DNA of 12,707 bases from Bacteroidota bacterium (GTDB lineage Bacteria > Bacteroidota > Ignavibacteria > SZUA-365). A program made the translations under genes and the position numbers. The first letter of the stretch is position 1; every line of letters begins with the position of its first letter. The stretch is taken from contig JAGTUW010000038.1 in NCBI GenBank assembly GCA_018224345.1, positions 1-12,707 of the forward strand, given 5' to 3'. This document shows positions 1 to 8,359 of this stretch, one piece after another. The notes beneath the pieces were generated by a model. That model ran no database searches. It was given only the letters and a program-made list of their open reading frames with translations, and had not been told where the DNA came from.

Positions 1-1561
1 GAGCGTTTTCCATGATCTCGAAGCTGATGCCCTTGATCTTGATATCCATTTGATACGCGGTGATACCGTCGGCCGTACCAGCGACCTTGAAATCCATGTC
101 ACCGAGATGATCCTCGTTACCAAGAATATCGGTGAGTACGGCGATGTCATCACCTTCCTTGATCAGACCCATCGCAACACCGGCGACCGCCTTTTTCATC
201 GGGACACCCGCATCCATCATCGCCAGGGAACCTGAACAGACTGTTGCCATCGACGAGGAGCCGTTTGATTCAAGAATGTCACAGAGCAGGCGAATGGTGT
301 AGGGGAATTCTTCTTCATTCGGGAGCAGACTTTTCAGAGCGCGTTCCGCAAGATTTCCATGACCGATTTCCCTGCGACTCGTGAAGCCGAAGCGCCCCAC
401 CTCACCGACGGAAAACGGAGGGAAGTTATAATGTAGCATGAAGCGCTTGCGGAATTCATCCTGAAGACCGTCAATAATCTGCTCATCGGATTTCGTCCCG
501 AGCGTACAGCTGTTGAGTGCCTGTGTCTCGCCACGGGTAAACAGAGCGGAACCATGGGCACGCGGAAGGATGCCGACTTCCGTACTGATCGGACGCACAT
601 CGGTCAACCCTCTTCCGTCGAGGCGTTTGCCTTCGCTGAGAATAGTGCGGCGCATCGCATCTTTCTCATAGTCGTGAATGATGCTCTTGATCAGCTTCTC
701 CTCTTCGGGGTAATCCTCGTCGAGTGCTTCAAGAATTTCGTCATAGAGCGCTCTTGTTTGCTCAGCCCGGTCGTCCTTGCTCAATACTGTCCGGGCCAGT
801 TTCAACAGGCGGTCGTAACACATCTCATGAATACGTTCCTTCATACCTTCCGGGAGTTCTACCGGAGCGACTTCCATACGCGGTTTGCCGGCTTCGGCGG
901 TAAATTCCTTGATCGCCACGCAAATACGGGCGATGTATTCGTGACCGAACTTCAATGCCCCGAGCATATCAACTTCATTGATTTCCAGGGATTCGCCTTC
1001 GACCATCAGAATCGATTCTTCCGTGCCAGCGAGCACCACTTCGAGATCGGAGTTGTGGAGCTGACTGAAGGTCGGATTGATGACGAACTTGCCATTGACC
1101 CGCGCGACACGCACTTCCGCGATCGGACCGTCGAAGGGAGCACCCGCGATCATCAGTGCCGCGGAGGCTGCGGTCGCGGCGAGAACGTCACCGTTATTCT
1201 CCTGATCGGAGGAGTAGACAGAGGCGGCTATCTGAACCTCATTGCGATAATTATCCGTGAACATCGGCCGGATGGGGCGGTCAATGAGCCGGGAGGAGAG
1301 CACTTCTTTCTCGGTGGGCTTGCCTTCACGCTTGAAGAACCCACCCGGGATTTTCCCTGCAGCGGAGGTCTTCTCCCGATATTCGCAGCTGAGCGGGAAG
1401 AAGTTGATGCCTTCCCGGGGCTCATCGGCGAGTACGACGGTTGCAAGAACCATGGTCTCCCCGAATGTTATCATAACGGAGCCACTTGCGAGTTTGGCGA
1501 AGCGTCCCGTTTCCAGTGTCAATGTCTTTCCGCCGAGATCAATTTCTTTTTTTGTAATCAT
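1..1561 (-). CDS. pnp: Polynucleotide phosphorylase (PNPase), C-terminal part off the left edge
   Basis: This is the 3'-to-5' phosphorolytic exoribonuclease that degrades mRNA to nucleoside diphosphates, usually as a trimer within the RNA degradosome. The visible 520 codons cover both RNase PH-like core domains and the linker. The second core contains NFPPFSVGEVG, REIGHG, ESNGSSSMA, MMDAGVP and LGDMDFKVAG. By recalled E. coli numbering, the metal-binding catalytic residues D486, D492 and K494 correspond here to D484, D490 and K492, all present. The KH and S1 domains (about 180 residues) should lie beyond position 1. The start is the ATG at 1561-1559 followed by MITKKEIDLGG; an AAGGA lies only 2 nt upstream. 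The frame is continuous from this ATG to the edge. It follows rpsO by 54 nt, the classical rpsO-pnp pairing. The spacer is much shorter than the RNase III-processed pnp leader of E. coli and shows no large hairpin, only a 10-bp palindrome at 1607-1616 overlapping the rpsO stop. Confidence 0.97.
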   Translation of the reverse strand, partial: MITKKEIDLGGKTLTLETGRFAKLASGSVMITFGETMVLATVVLADEPREGINFFPLSCEYREKTSAAGKIPGGFFKREGKPTEKEVLSSRLIDRPIRPMFTDNYRNEVQIAASVYSSDQENNGDVLAATAASAALMIAGAPFDGPIAEVRVARVNGKFVINPTFSQLHNSDLEVVLAGTEESILMVEGESLEINEVDMLGALKFGHEYIARICVAIKEFTAEAGKPRMEVAPVELPEGMKERIHEMCYDRLLKLARTVLSKDDRAEQTRALYDEILEALDEDYPEEEKLIKSIIHDYEKDAMRRTILSEGKRLDGRGLTDVRPISTEVGILPRAHGSALFTRGETQALNSCTLGTKSDEQIIDGLQDEFRKRFMLHYNFPPFSVGEVGRFGFTSRREIGHGNLAERALKSLLPNEEEFPYTIRLLCDILESNGSSSMATVCSGSLAMMDAGVPMKKAVAGVAMGLIKEGDDIAVLTDILGNEDHLGDMDFKVAGTADGITAYQMDIKIKGISFEIMENA

Positions 1562-1615
1562 AATCCTTGTACTCTAAGTAGGGTAGTCCCTTGATGAAAC
1601 AATCGCATTCCGGAA

Positions 1616-1885
1616 TCACTTCCGCAATGAGAGATCTTTGACAATGCTGCGGTAGCGGTTGATGTCGACTTTCTGCAGATACGCGAGAAGACGACGACGC
1701 TTTCCGACCATTTTCAGAAGTCCACGACGACTGTGATGATCTTTCTTGTTGATGTTGAAATGCGGCGAGAGTCCGTTGATCGTTTCGGTGAGAATGGCGA
1801 CCTGGACTTCGGCTTTTCCGCTGTCCCGTTCATGGGATCCGAATTTCTTGATGAGTTCCTGTTTCCGTTCGTTCGTAAGCGGCAT
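1616..1885 (-). CDS. rpsO: 30S ribosomal protein S15
   Basis: Primary 16S rRNA-binding protein of the 30S platform, which also contributes to an intersubunit bridge. The product is 89 residues, the standard S15 length. It begins MPLTNERKQELIKKFG and carries the family signatures GKAEVQVAILTERI-like (here AILTETINGLSPHF), the rRNA-binding DHHSRRGLLKMV, and a C-terminal LAYLQKVDINRY segment. The start is ATG with a good AAGGAG 7 nt upstream. It lies 29 nt after ribF and 54 nt before pnp. S15 commonly represses its own mRNA; a small hairpin around the ribosome-binding site is listed separately. Nothing in the gene itself is unusual. Confidence 0.98.
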   Translation of the reverse strand: MPLTNERKQELIKKFGSHERDSGKAEVQVAILTETINGLSPHFNINKKDHHSRRGLLKMVGKRRRLLAYLQKVDINRYRSIVKDLSLRK

Positions 1886-1905
1886 TGCAGTGCTCCTTGT
1901 AATGC
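1882..1905 (-). promoter_or_regulatory. Small hairpin enclosing the rpsO ribosome-binding site
   Basis: On the minus strand GCATT and AATGC flank a 14-nt loop that contains AAGGAG, and the second arm includes the rpsO ATG. The stem is only 5 bp, so it may be chance. If real, it would place the Shine-Dalgarno sequence in the loop and the start codon in the stem, in keeping with the known tendency of S15 to regulate its own translation. No resemblance to a described S15-binding leader motif could be established by eye. Confidence 0.25.
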
Positions 1906-1914
1906 AGTTATTTG

Positions 1915-2868
1915 TTAATCGATGATTCTCTGTTCTTCTTTTTTCATGTATGATCTGGCAACGTCGATATCGGCCTGGATCTGTGCTGCAAGTTGTCCTG
2001 TTCCTTCAAAGCGGATTTCATCACGCAATCGTTCGAGAAGATCCACTTGCATATGCATTCCGTACACATCAGCATTGAAATCAAAAATATGAACTTCCAG
2101 CGAAATATGCATCTGCTCGGAAACAGTCGGTCTGAGACCGATATTCATGATGCCCTGATGTGTAAAGCCGTTGAGACGAACGCGTACAACGTAGACACCG
2201 TTTTTCGGGAGTAGCTTGTTGCTCTCCATCAGTTCGATATTTGCCGTGGGAAAGCCCAGGGATGTACCGAGATCCGCACCACGAATGACGACACCGGACA
2301 GCGTGTACGGGCGTCCGAGAAACTCTCTTGCCTGTCGCACGTCACCTTGTTTCAGGGCATTACGGATGGCGGTACTGCTGACTTTTACACCGCCGATCAA
2401 CAGCTCGCTGATCACTGACACCTCGATCCCATATTCTTCCCCGAGCGTACGCAAGGCCGCCGCATCGCCTTGCCTTCCTCTTCCGAAGGCGTGATCGACC
2501 CCGATAACAACGCGTTGCGCCTGTAAACTGCGCAGGATGAATTCACGGAAAAACACGGCTGCGTCGAGAACGCTCAAATCGCGTGTGAAAGGAAGTACGA
2601 TCGCGACGTCCAGCCCGAGTGCCTGCAGCAGTGAGAGTCGTTCCTCTACCGTCGTGAGGAGATATGTGGTCTTCCCATCTCGTCCGATAACTTCCCGGGG
2701 ATGCGGATCGAAGGTCAGCAGCACCGATTGACCTTCTATTTCCTTTGCAGCTTCCAGGGTCTTCTGTATGATACGCTGATGTCCGAAATGGACGCCATCG
2801 AAGGTACCCAGCGTGAGTGCGACGGGAGCACCGCGCGGGAAACTATCAAGACTGTGATAGACCTGCAC
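1915..2868 (-). CDS. ribF: Bifunctional riboflavin kinase / FAD synthetase
   Basis: Converts riboflavin to FMN and FMN to FAD in the cytoplasm. The 317-residue product has the bacterial two-domain form. The N-terminal FMN adenylyltransferase domain shows GTFDGVHFGHQ (about residues 21-31, an HxGH nucleotidyltransferase motif), GVDHAFGRGRQGD (about 123-135) and SSTAIR (about 164-169). The C-terminal flavokinase domain shows GTSLGFPTANIE (about 201-212) with the PTAN motif, then NGVYVVRVRL. The DHxFG version of the middle motif, where many bacteria have DFxFG, recalls Bacteroidetes/Chlorobi enzymes. The frame is open further upstream into truB, but the start chosen is the GTG at 2868-2866. It is preceded by AGGAG with a 7-nt spacer, places MQVYHSLDSF just before the first conserved strand, and gives the usual length. 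The gene then overlaps the end of truB by 23 bp. Confidence 0.95.
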   Translation of the reverse strand: MQVYHSLDSFPRGAPVALTLGTFDGVHFGHQRIIQKTLEAAKEIEGQSVLLTFDPHPREVIGRDGKTTYLLTTVEERLSLLQALGLDVAIVLPFTRDLSVLDAAVFFREFILRSLQAQRVVIGVDHAFGRGRQGDAAALRTLGEEYGIEVSVISELLIGGVKVSSTAIRNALKQGDVRQAREFLGRPYTLSGVVIRGADLGTSLGFPTANIELMESNKLLPKNGVYVVRVRLNGFTHQGIMNIGLRPTVSEQMHISLEVHIFDFNADVYGMHMQVDLLERLRDEIRFEGTGQLAAQIQADIDVARSYMKKEEQRIID

Positions 2869-3604
2869 GCGCCTTCTCCTGATTTCTTTGACGTCGTAGG
2901 CCGGATTGTTCCGGCTGTTCGACAATCTGCTCTATGCTCCATGCCTCGTCGACGGAGAATGTTCCGATGAATGTGCGGCGTAATGCCGTCAGGTATGCCC
3001 CGCAGCCGAGAAGCTGTCCGAGATCATGTGTCAACGTCCGTACATATGTCCCTTTCGAGCAATGTATGACTACATGTACATCCGGCAATGACACCGAAGT
3101 GATATCGAAGCGCTCTACCGAGACTGTTCGCGGTTGTCGCTCCACTACTTTCCCTTTTCTTGCGAGTTTGTAGAGTCGCTGACCGTCGACTTTCGCTGCG
3201 GAATACATCGGCGGGAGTTGTTGAATTTCACCGATGAAATGTTTCTTGACAGTCTGCCGAATCGACTCTGCGTCGATATCGCCGACGGGCCGGTGCTCCT
3301 GGATTTCCGTTTCCGCATCGTAGCTCGGTGTTACCGCACCGAGTCGCATACTTCCTTCATATACTTTTCCCAGGGCCTGAAACACGTCAATTTTCTTCGT
3401 CAATTGTGAGGAACAGAGAATCAACAATCCGGTCGCCATCGGATCGAGCGTGCCAGCATGTCCCACTTTTTTGACTTGCAGTGTGGCACGAACTTTCTTG
3501 ACCACATCGAATGATGTCCAGCCACGCGGTTTATCGAGTAGCAACACTCCACCGGCGGGTGCACGAAATTGTTCGATCGTATTGAAAGTTTGCGTCTCTG
3601 TCAA
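2846..3604 (-). CDS. truB: tRNA pseudouridine(55) synthase
   Basis: Isomerises U55 in the T loop of most tRNAs. The 252-residue protein has GVLLLDKPRGWTSFDVV (residues 19-35), then the catalytic motif GHAGTLDPMATG with the nucleophile Asp at about residue 54, then QLPPMYSAAKVDGQRLYKLAR and CSKGTYVRTLTHDLG. It is shorter than the roughly 300-residue enzymes with a C-terminal PUA domain; no PUA domain is evident. The start proposed is TTG at 3604-3602, overlapping the rbfA TGA stop, with AGGAG only 2 nt upstream. A GTG at 3547 just before LLLDKP is the alternative, but an extension of this size before the first strand is common in FCB-group TruB as I recall. The 3' end overlaps ribF by 23 bp. 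Confidence 0.95.
   Translation of the reverse strand: MTETQTFNTIEQFRAPAGGVLLLDKPRGWTSFDVVKKVRATLQVKKVGHAGTLDPMATGLLILCSSQLTKKIDVFQALGKVYEGSMRLGAVTPSYDAETEIQEHRPVGDIDAESIRQTVKKHFIGEIQQLPPMYSAAKVDGQRLYKLARKGKVVERQPRTVSVERFDITSVSLPDVHVVIHCSKGTYVRTLTHDLGQLLGCGAYLTALRRTFIGTFSVDEAWSIEQIVEQPEQSGLRRQRNQEKARAGLSQS
2876..2880 (-). promoter_or_regulatory. Shine-Dalgarno site of ribF inside the truB coding end
   Basis: AGGAG on the minus strand lies 7 nt before the GTG at 2868. It decides the ribF start: the longer in-frame start at 2925 lies 57 nt further upstream, inside truB. Because the site lies within translated truB sequence, translation of the two genes is probably coupled. Confidence 0.75.
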
Positions 3605-3954
3605 CGCTCCTGCTCGTTCTCGTGAATGTTGCGGATCAATTCTTCGATTCGTTCCACTTTGTCCAGCGTCTCATCGATATAGAAACGTAATTCGGGTGTG
3701 AATTTCAGTCGTACCGCTTTTCCGACAGCCATCCGGATTTCCTTTTCATTGTCGTCGAGGAAGGCCAGAACCTGGTCATTACTTTTACCGGATTGATAAT
3801 GACTGACATAGACCTTGGCGATGCGGAGATCCGGTGTGACGACGACATCGGTCACCGTCAGCAATCCGTAGCCGTCCGTATCGATGTTACGGCTGAGCGT
3901 AAGACTGATTTCTTCCTTTATGAGTTGCGCAACGCGTGATGTTCGAATAGACAT
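3601..3954 (-). CDS. rbfA: 30S ribosome-binding factor A
   Basis: A single-domain type II KH protein that binds the immature 30S subunit near helix 1 of 16S rRNA and is needed for late maturation and cold adaptation. The 117-residue product starts MSIRTSRVAQLIKEEIS, continues with VTDVVVTPDLRIAKVYVS, and ends with the conserved PELRFYIDETLDKVERIEELI. The frame stays open further upstream, overlapping the infB end, but the ATG at 3954-3952 gives the standard N-terminus and length. It lies 4 nt after the infB TAG, and AGGA overlapping that stop provides a short-spaced Shine-Dalgarno site. The stop overlaps the proposed TTG start of truB by 3 nt, so infB, rbfA and truB appear translationally coupled. 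Confidence 0.96.
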   Translation of the reverse strand: MSIRTSRVAQLIKEEISLTLSRNIDTDGYGLLTVTDVVVTPDLRIAKVYVSHYQSGKSNDQVLAFLDDNEKEIRMAVGKAVRLKFTPELRFYIDETLDKVERIEELIRNIHENEQER

Positions 3955-3958
3955 ATTC

Positions 3959-6900
3959 CTACTTTTTCTGATCGAGGGAGCGTTTGACTTCGACCTGCTC
4001 GAACGCTTCGATGACATCGCCTTCCTTGATGTCGTTAAAGCCGAGAAGATTCAGGCCGCATTCGAAGCCGCTATCGACTTCACGGACATCATCCTTGAAA
4101 CGTTTCAGGGAGTCGATACCGCCGGTAAAGACAACGATACCGTCACGCAGGAGGCGGACGCGGCTGTTACGGGTGATTTTTCCATCCTGGACAAAACATC
4201 CTGCGATCGTGCCGACCTTCGAGATCTTGAAGACGTCCCGGACTTCAACCGTAGCGGTGATCCGTTCTTGAATATCCGGGCGCAGCATGCCTTCAAGCGC
4301 GCTGCGAACGTCCTCTATCGCATCATAGATGATTTCATACATGCGGATATCGACGGCCTCGGTTTCCGCAAGTTTCCGTGCATTCAGATTCGGGCGGACA
4401 CGGAAACCAATGATAATCGCTTCGGAGGCGCTTGCGAGCAGGACATCGGATTCACTGATTGCGCCGACGCTTTTGTGTATGACGTCGATGCGCACCTCTT
4501 CGGTCGACAGTTTGAGCAGGGAATCGCTCAATGCCTCGACGGAACCGTCGACGTCACCTTTGACGACGATATGCAGATCCTGCACACCGCCGAGTTTAAT
4601 CTGTTCCGAAATGTCGTCGAGCGTCTTACGGTGGACTCTGCGGAAATCGGATTCACGTTTGATCTGTTGCCGGTTGATGGCGACGTCCCGGGCAGTGCGT
4701 TCCCCTGTGACGACGACGAAGGTATCACCGGCCTGTGGTGCGCCGTTGAAACCGAGTACCTGCACGGGCGTAGCCGGCGTTGCATCCTCGACTCTGTTCC
4801 CACGTTCATCGAGCAAGGCACGCACCCTGCCGAATTCATTGCCTGCGACGAATGCATCGCCTACCTGCAGAGTGCCTTTTTGCACAAGGACTGTCGCTAC
4901 GATACCCTTGCCCTTGTCAAGTTCGGATTCGATGACAGCGCCACGCGCTCCCCTGTCGGGATTTGCCTTGAGTTCCAGGATGTCCGCTTCGAGGACGATG
5001 CGTTCGAGCAACTCTTCAATATTGATGCCCTCCTTGGCGGAGATATGGACACAACCGTACTTTCCTCCCCATTCCTCGACGAGCAGTCCGCGATCGGCAA
5101 GCTGCTGTTTGATCTTGTCCGGGTTGGAATCAGGCCTGTCAATTTTATTGAGTGCTACAATAATAGGTACACGGGCCGCCTGGGCATGGCTGATGGCTTC
5201 GACGGTCTGCGGCATGACGCTGTCATCTGCAGCAACGACCAGCACGACGATATCGGTCACCTGCGCACCACGGGCACGCATGGCCGTAAAGGCTTCGTGA
5301 CCCGGTGTATCAAGGAAGCTTATTTTCCGTTTATTCTCGAGCGTGACAGTATAGGCCCCGATATGCTGGGTAATACCGCCGCTCTCGCCGGCGACGACAT
5401 TCGTCTTACGGATGAAATCAAGCAATTTGGTTTTACCGTGATCGACATGTCCCATGATCGTTACGATCGGCGGACGTGTTCTCAGCGTCTCTTCGGCATC
5501 CTCGGTATCAGCGAGATCGTCGTCGGCATATTCCTCATGCTGCTGAACTTCAAACCCGAATTCCGAGGCAACCAGTTCTATCGTTTCCATATCCAGTCGC
5601 TGGTTGATCGATGCCATGACGCCGAGGTTGATCAGTGACGCAATGACTTCATTGACCCCGACATTCATGTATCCCGCGAGATCGGAGACGGTCGCGTATT
5701 CGTAGATACGCAGGAGCTGCTTATCCTGCTCCTGCTGCTGGATTTCGCGCTGCTGTTCTTCCTCGCGCCGTGCACGCTTTCGTTTGCGGACAGCGGATCG
5801 CTGTGATACCGGTCCGAGGTCCGACATCGAAGCAATGGTTTTCTTGATCGCACTGGCGACTTCCGCCTGATCGACTTCTCTGGGACGGCCCTTCTTCCCG
5901 CGCTTCTTTCTGGCTTCGCTTTCGGCCGTTTCTTCAGGCGTCGTTCCGGTTCTGATAACCTTTTTCTTTTTCTTCTTTTTGCGACGCTGGGCTTCGGTCT
6001 CCGTCGTACCCGCAGCAGTTCCTTCTTCTTTTTTCCCCTTTTCAGGCGGGACCGCTTCCTGGAGATTGATTTTACCCTTGACAGTCAAGCCCCGCATCTT
6101 GGGCATACTGGACTCGATGCTGAGATCCACTTCGTCTTTTTTCGCTTTTTTCCGAACTTCCTGGCCTTCTGCGTCGGCTTCCTTCCTGCGCGGTTTTTTG
6201 CTTTCCGGCGCGGCTTCCTTTTTCGCGGCAGGGATATCCTCCTTCTTTTCAGACGGAACATCTTCCGCTGTTTCCGGCGTAGTGTCGGTTGCCGGAACCG
6301 GTGCTTTGCCGACGACGTCTTCTTCCTTCTCCCTCGCCTCTACCGGTTGTTCCTTCTCTTTCTTCGATGCTGCCGGTTCTTCGCTGGCCTTTGCTTTCTT
6401 TGACTCCCTGGTTGCGGGAGGGACATCCACGGGGGGTGGTTCCGGAGCGACGGCAGCTTCATCGACGGCTTCCGTACCCGTCGTTTCATCGCCAGGTGCG
6501 GTTTCTTCCGTCGTAACCTGTATTTCCTTCTCCGCTTCAACGTCGGCTACGGCACCCTCTTTCTCAGTGATCGCTTCACGCTCCCCGCTGCTATCCTCCA
6601 CTCCGGCCTCGACGGTCGTTTCGGGGGCATCGCTTATATCCGCTTCCTCCGTTTTCTGTTCAACCGGGGAAATCTCTGTCTCCGGTGAAACATCGGCAGG
6701 TTTTACGGAAGCAGGCTCGGGTTGGGTCGCCTTTGCCGGGGTGTCCTCTTCCTCGTCGCCGAATTCGTCGCCGCGCCGTTTGCGGTCCAATTCATCGAAT
6801 TCTTTGCGCTTCCGGGCATGGCGTTCCGCGTCCGTCTTTTCCTTTTTGTAATGCTTTTCAATCAATTCAAGCATCGACTCATCAAGAACGGACATGTGGT

Positions 6901-7015
6901 TCTTGACCTCAAAGCCCTTCTTTTTGAGAAATTCCGTCAGATTGTCGTGAGAGATATTATACTCTTTCGCGACCTTGTAGAGACGTATTTTACTCTTCTT
7001 TTCCGTTACTGCCAT
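3959..7015 (-). CDS. infB: Translation initiation factor IF-2, long form
   Basis: GTPase that places initiator fMet-tRNA on the 30S subunit and promotes subunit joining. The product has 1018 residues. An N-terminal IF2-N-like helical domain (about 8-55, RLYKVAKEYNISHDNL) is followed by a very long, low-complexity linker (about 60-420) rich in Glu, Lys, Ala, Pro and Thr, including seven consecutive Lys at 346-352. A second IF2-N domain lies at about 430-490. The G domain carries GHVDHGKT (522-529), GGITQHIGAY (546-555), DTPGH (569-573), NKID (623-626) and SAK (659-661). Domains II, III and IV follow to residue 1018. The ATG at 7015 begins MAVTEKKSKIRLYK. No Shine-Dalgarno sequence is apparent upstream (ACCGGCGAA precedes the ATG). 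It sits 41 nt after nusA and 4 nt before rbfA. The linker is longer than in E. coli IF-2 (890 residues), but long linkers are known in FCB bacteria. Confidence 0.98.
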   Translation of the reverse strand: MAVTEKKSKIRLYKVAKEYNISHDNLTEFLKKKGFEVKNHMSVLDESMLELIEKHYKKEKTDAERHARKRKEFDELDRKRRGDEFGDEEEDTPAKATQPEPASVKPADVSPETEISPVEQKTEEADISDAPETTVEAGVEDSSGEREAITEKEGAVADVEAEKEIQVTTEETAPGDETTGTEAVDEAAVAPEPPPVDVPPATRESKKAKASEEPAASKKEKEQPVEAREKEEDVVGKAPVPATDTTPETAEDVPSEKKEDIPAAKKEAAPESKKPRRKEADAEGQEVRKKAKKDEVDLSIESSMPKMRGLTVKGKINLQEAVPPEKGKKEEGTAAGTTETEAQRRKKKKKKKVIRTGTTPEETAESEARKKRGKKGRPREVDQAEVASAIKKTIASMSDLGPVSQRSAVRKRKRARREEEQQREIQQQEQDKQLLRIYEYATVSDLAGYMNVGVNEVIASLINLGVMASINQRLDMETIELVASEFGFEVQQHEEYADDDLADTEDAEETLRTRPPIVTIMGHVDHGKTKLLDFIRKTNVVAGESGGITQHIGAYTVTLENKRKISFLDTPGHEAFTAMRARGAQVTDIVVLVVAADDSVMPQTVEAISHAQAARVPIIVALNKIDRPDSNPDKIKQQLADRGLLVEEWGGKYGCVHISAKEGINIEELLERIVLEADILELKANPDRGARGAVIESELDKGKGIVATVLVQKGTLQVGDAFVAGNEFGRVRALLDERGNRVEDATPATPVQVLGFNGAPQAGDTFVVVTGERTARDVAINRQQIKRESDFRRVHRKTLDDISEQIKLGGVQDLHIVVKGDVDGSVEALSDSLLKLSTEEVRIDVIHKSVGAISESDVLLASASEAIIIGFRVRPNLNARKLAETEAVDIRMYEIIYDAIEDVRSALEGMLRPDIQERITATVEVRDVFKISKVGTIAGCFVQDGKITRNSRVRLLRDGIVVFTGGIDSLKRFKDDVREVDSGFECGLNLLGFNDIKEGDVIEAFEQVEVKRSLDQKK

Positions 7016-7056
7016 TTCGCCGGTATTGCGTTTAAAAATAGATACAATTCAGTCAG

Positions 7057-8325
7057 TTAGTCCTCTTCTGCGAACGCCTTCTTCATCTCCACGATGATGT
7101 CATTGATCTGTTCGATGCTGATACCGGGCACATTCGCCAGAAGGTCGGAAACCGACGCGAGGATGACGTCGTTTGCCGTTCGATAACCGGCATTGATCAG
7201 AGTGTTGATCATTTCCTCACCGAATTCCGGGATGAACTCATTGATATCAATCTCGTATTCCGCCATGGTTTTTGTGATTTCCTCACCTTCCTTGACGATT
7301 TCTATACGGTAGCCCGTCAGCTCGGAGCCGAGACGGATGTTCTGTCCGTTGCGCCCGATAGCAAGCGATGCCTGTTCTGTATCGACATGAACTTTGGCGG
7401 TGCGCGTAGGTCGATCGACTTTGACATCCATCAGTTTCGCCGGGGCGAGTGAGCGCTGGATAAACAGGTGGATGTCGTCAGTCCAGTTAATCACATCGAT
7501 ATTCTCGTTATTGAGTTCCCGGACAATGGCGTGGATACGGACCCCTTTCATGCCGACGCAGGCGCCGACCGCGTCGATGCGATCGTCGTGAGATTCGACA
7601 GCGACTTTTGCCCGTTCGCCAGGTTCGCGCGCAATTTTACGTATGGTGATCACACCGTCATAGATCTCGGGAATTTCCTGCTCGAACAACTTCCGCAGGA
7701 AGAGCGAGTCGGCGCGGGATACAATGACAGCGGGCATACCGCTGCCTTTGCGCAGGACTTCCTTGACCACGCAACGAATAACATCACCCTTGCGATAGCG
7801 TTCCTTGGAAATCTGTTCGGATTTCGGAAGGATGAGTTCCGTTCTGTTATGATTGATCAGCACATCATTTCTGCGTACCTGATACACATCCCCGACCACG
7901 ATATCACCGATCTTGTCGGAATATTCATCATGGATCAGATCTTTCTCGATTTCCTTGATACGCTGATTCAGATTTTGTTTCGCAGTAGAAACCAGGCGTC
8001 TCCCGAAATCGGTCAGATCAATGATTTCGACATACTCCTCACCGACGTCGAGTTCTTCACCGGACTTTTCCCGTGCGGTGTTGATATCGATCTGCATTGT
8101 CGGATCCTCGACTTCATCGACGACTTCGCGTATGAGAAAAATCTCGATATCGCCTTTGTCCATGTTCACGACGATTTCATAATTGGCTTCGAGGCCATAT
8201 TTCTTTTTGACCATCATGCCAAAAATGTCCTCGATCACCGTCACGAGACGATCGCGGTCGATGCCTTTTTCGCGAACCATCTGGCTGAATGATTCAACAA
8301 TCTCGCTGTTCATGCTGCGGCTCAT
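7057..8325 (-). CDS. nusA: Transcription termination/antitermination protein NusA
   Basis: Binds RNA polymerase and nascent RNA, affecting pausing, intrinsic and Rho termination, and antitermination. The 422-residue product has the N-terminal RNAP-binding domain (about 1-125, with MVKKKYG), an S1 domain (about 135-205), KH1 with GACVGMKGVRI (254-264), KH2 with AIGRNGQNIRL (322-332), and one helical C-terminal repeat of HhH type (about 365-412, LLANVPGISIEQINDII). The second acidic repeat of gamma-proteobacterial NusA is missing, as in many phyla. The ATG at 8325 has AGGAG 6 nt upstream; an ATG four codons later is a possible alternative. It lies 34 nt after rimP and 41 nt before infB. NusA feeds back on its own operon in E. 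coli, which makes the hairpin before rimP relevant. Confidence 0.98.
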   Translation of the reverse strand: MSRSMNSEIVESFSQMVREKGIDRDRLVTVIEDIFGMMVKKKYGLEANYEIVVNMDKGDIEIFLIREVVDEVEDPTMQIDINTAREKSGEELDVGEEYVEIIDLTDFGRRLVSTAKQNLNQRIKEIEKDLIHDEYSDKIGDIVVGDVYQVRRNDVLINHNRTELILPKSEQISKERYRKGDVIRCVVKEVLRKGSGMPAVIVSRADSLFLRKLFEQEIPEIYDGVITIRKIAREPGERAKVAVESHDDRIDAVGACVGMKGVRIHAIVRELNNENIDVINWTDDIHLFIQRSLAPAKLMDVKVDRPTRTAKVHVDTEQASLAIGRNGQNIRLGSELTGYRIEIVKEGEEITKTMAEYEIDINEFIPEFGEEMINTLINAGYRTANDVILASVSDLLANVPGISIEQINDIIVEMKKAFAEED

Positions 8326-8359
8326 GATGCTCTCCTGTGCTCAGCGGCGTATATGCGTT

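Noticed and set aside
554..1594. 346-codon open frame on the plus strand opposite pnp
   Set aside because: The minus strand encodes an unmistakable PNPase through the whole stretch; the plus-strand translation has no recognisable domain.
1562..1615. Regulatory hairpin between rpsO and pnp
   Set aside because: Only a loopless 10-bp palindrome (1607-1616) and 4-bp stems are present; no long RNase III-type stem as in E. coli.
3884..5638. 584-codon open frame on the plus strand, antisense to infB
   Set aside because: It lies entirely opposite the well-conserved IF-2 core and matches no family. Long antisense frames arise from the codon bias of the real gene.
5960..5980. Poly-Lys A-rich tract in infB as a programmed frameshift site
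   Set aside because: In the reading frame the A runs are preceded by C or G, so no A-AAA-AAG heptamer is formed, and no downstream pseudoknot or alternative product is evident.
5979..6851. 290-residue Ser/Ala-rich frame opposite the IF-2 linker
   Set aside because: Its repetitive Ser/Phe composition is just the complement of the Glu/Lys/Ala-rich linker codons.
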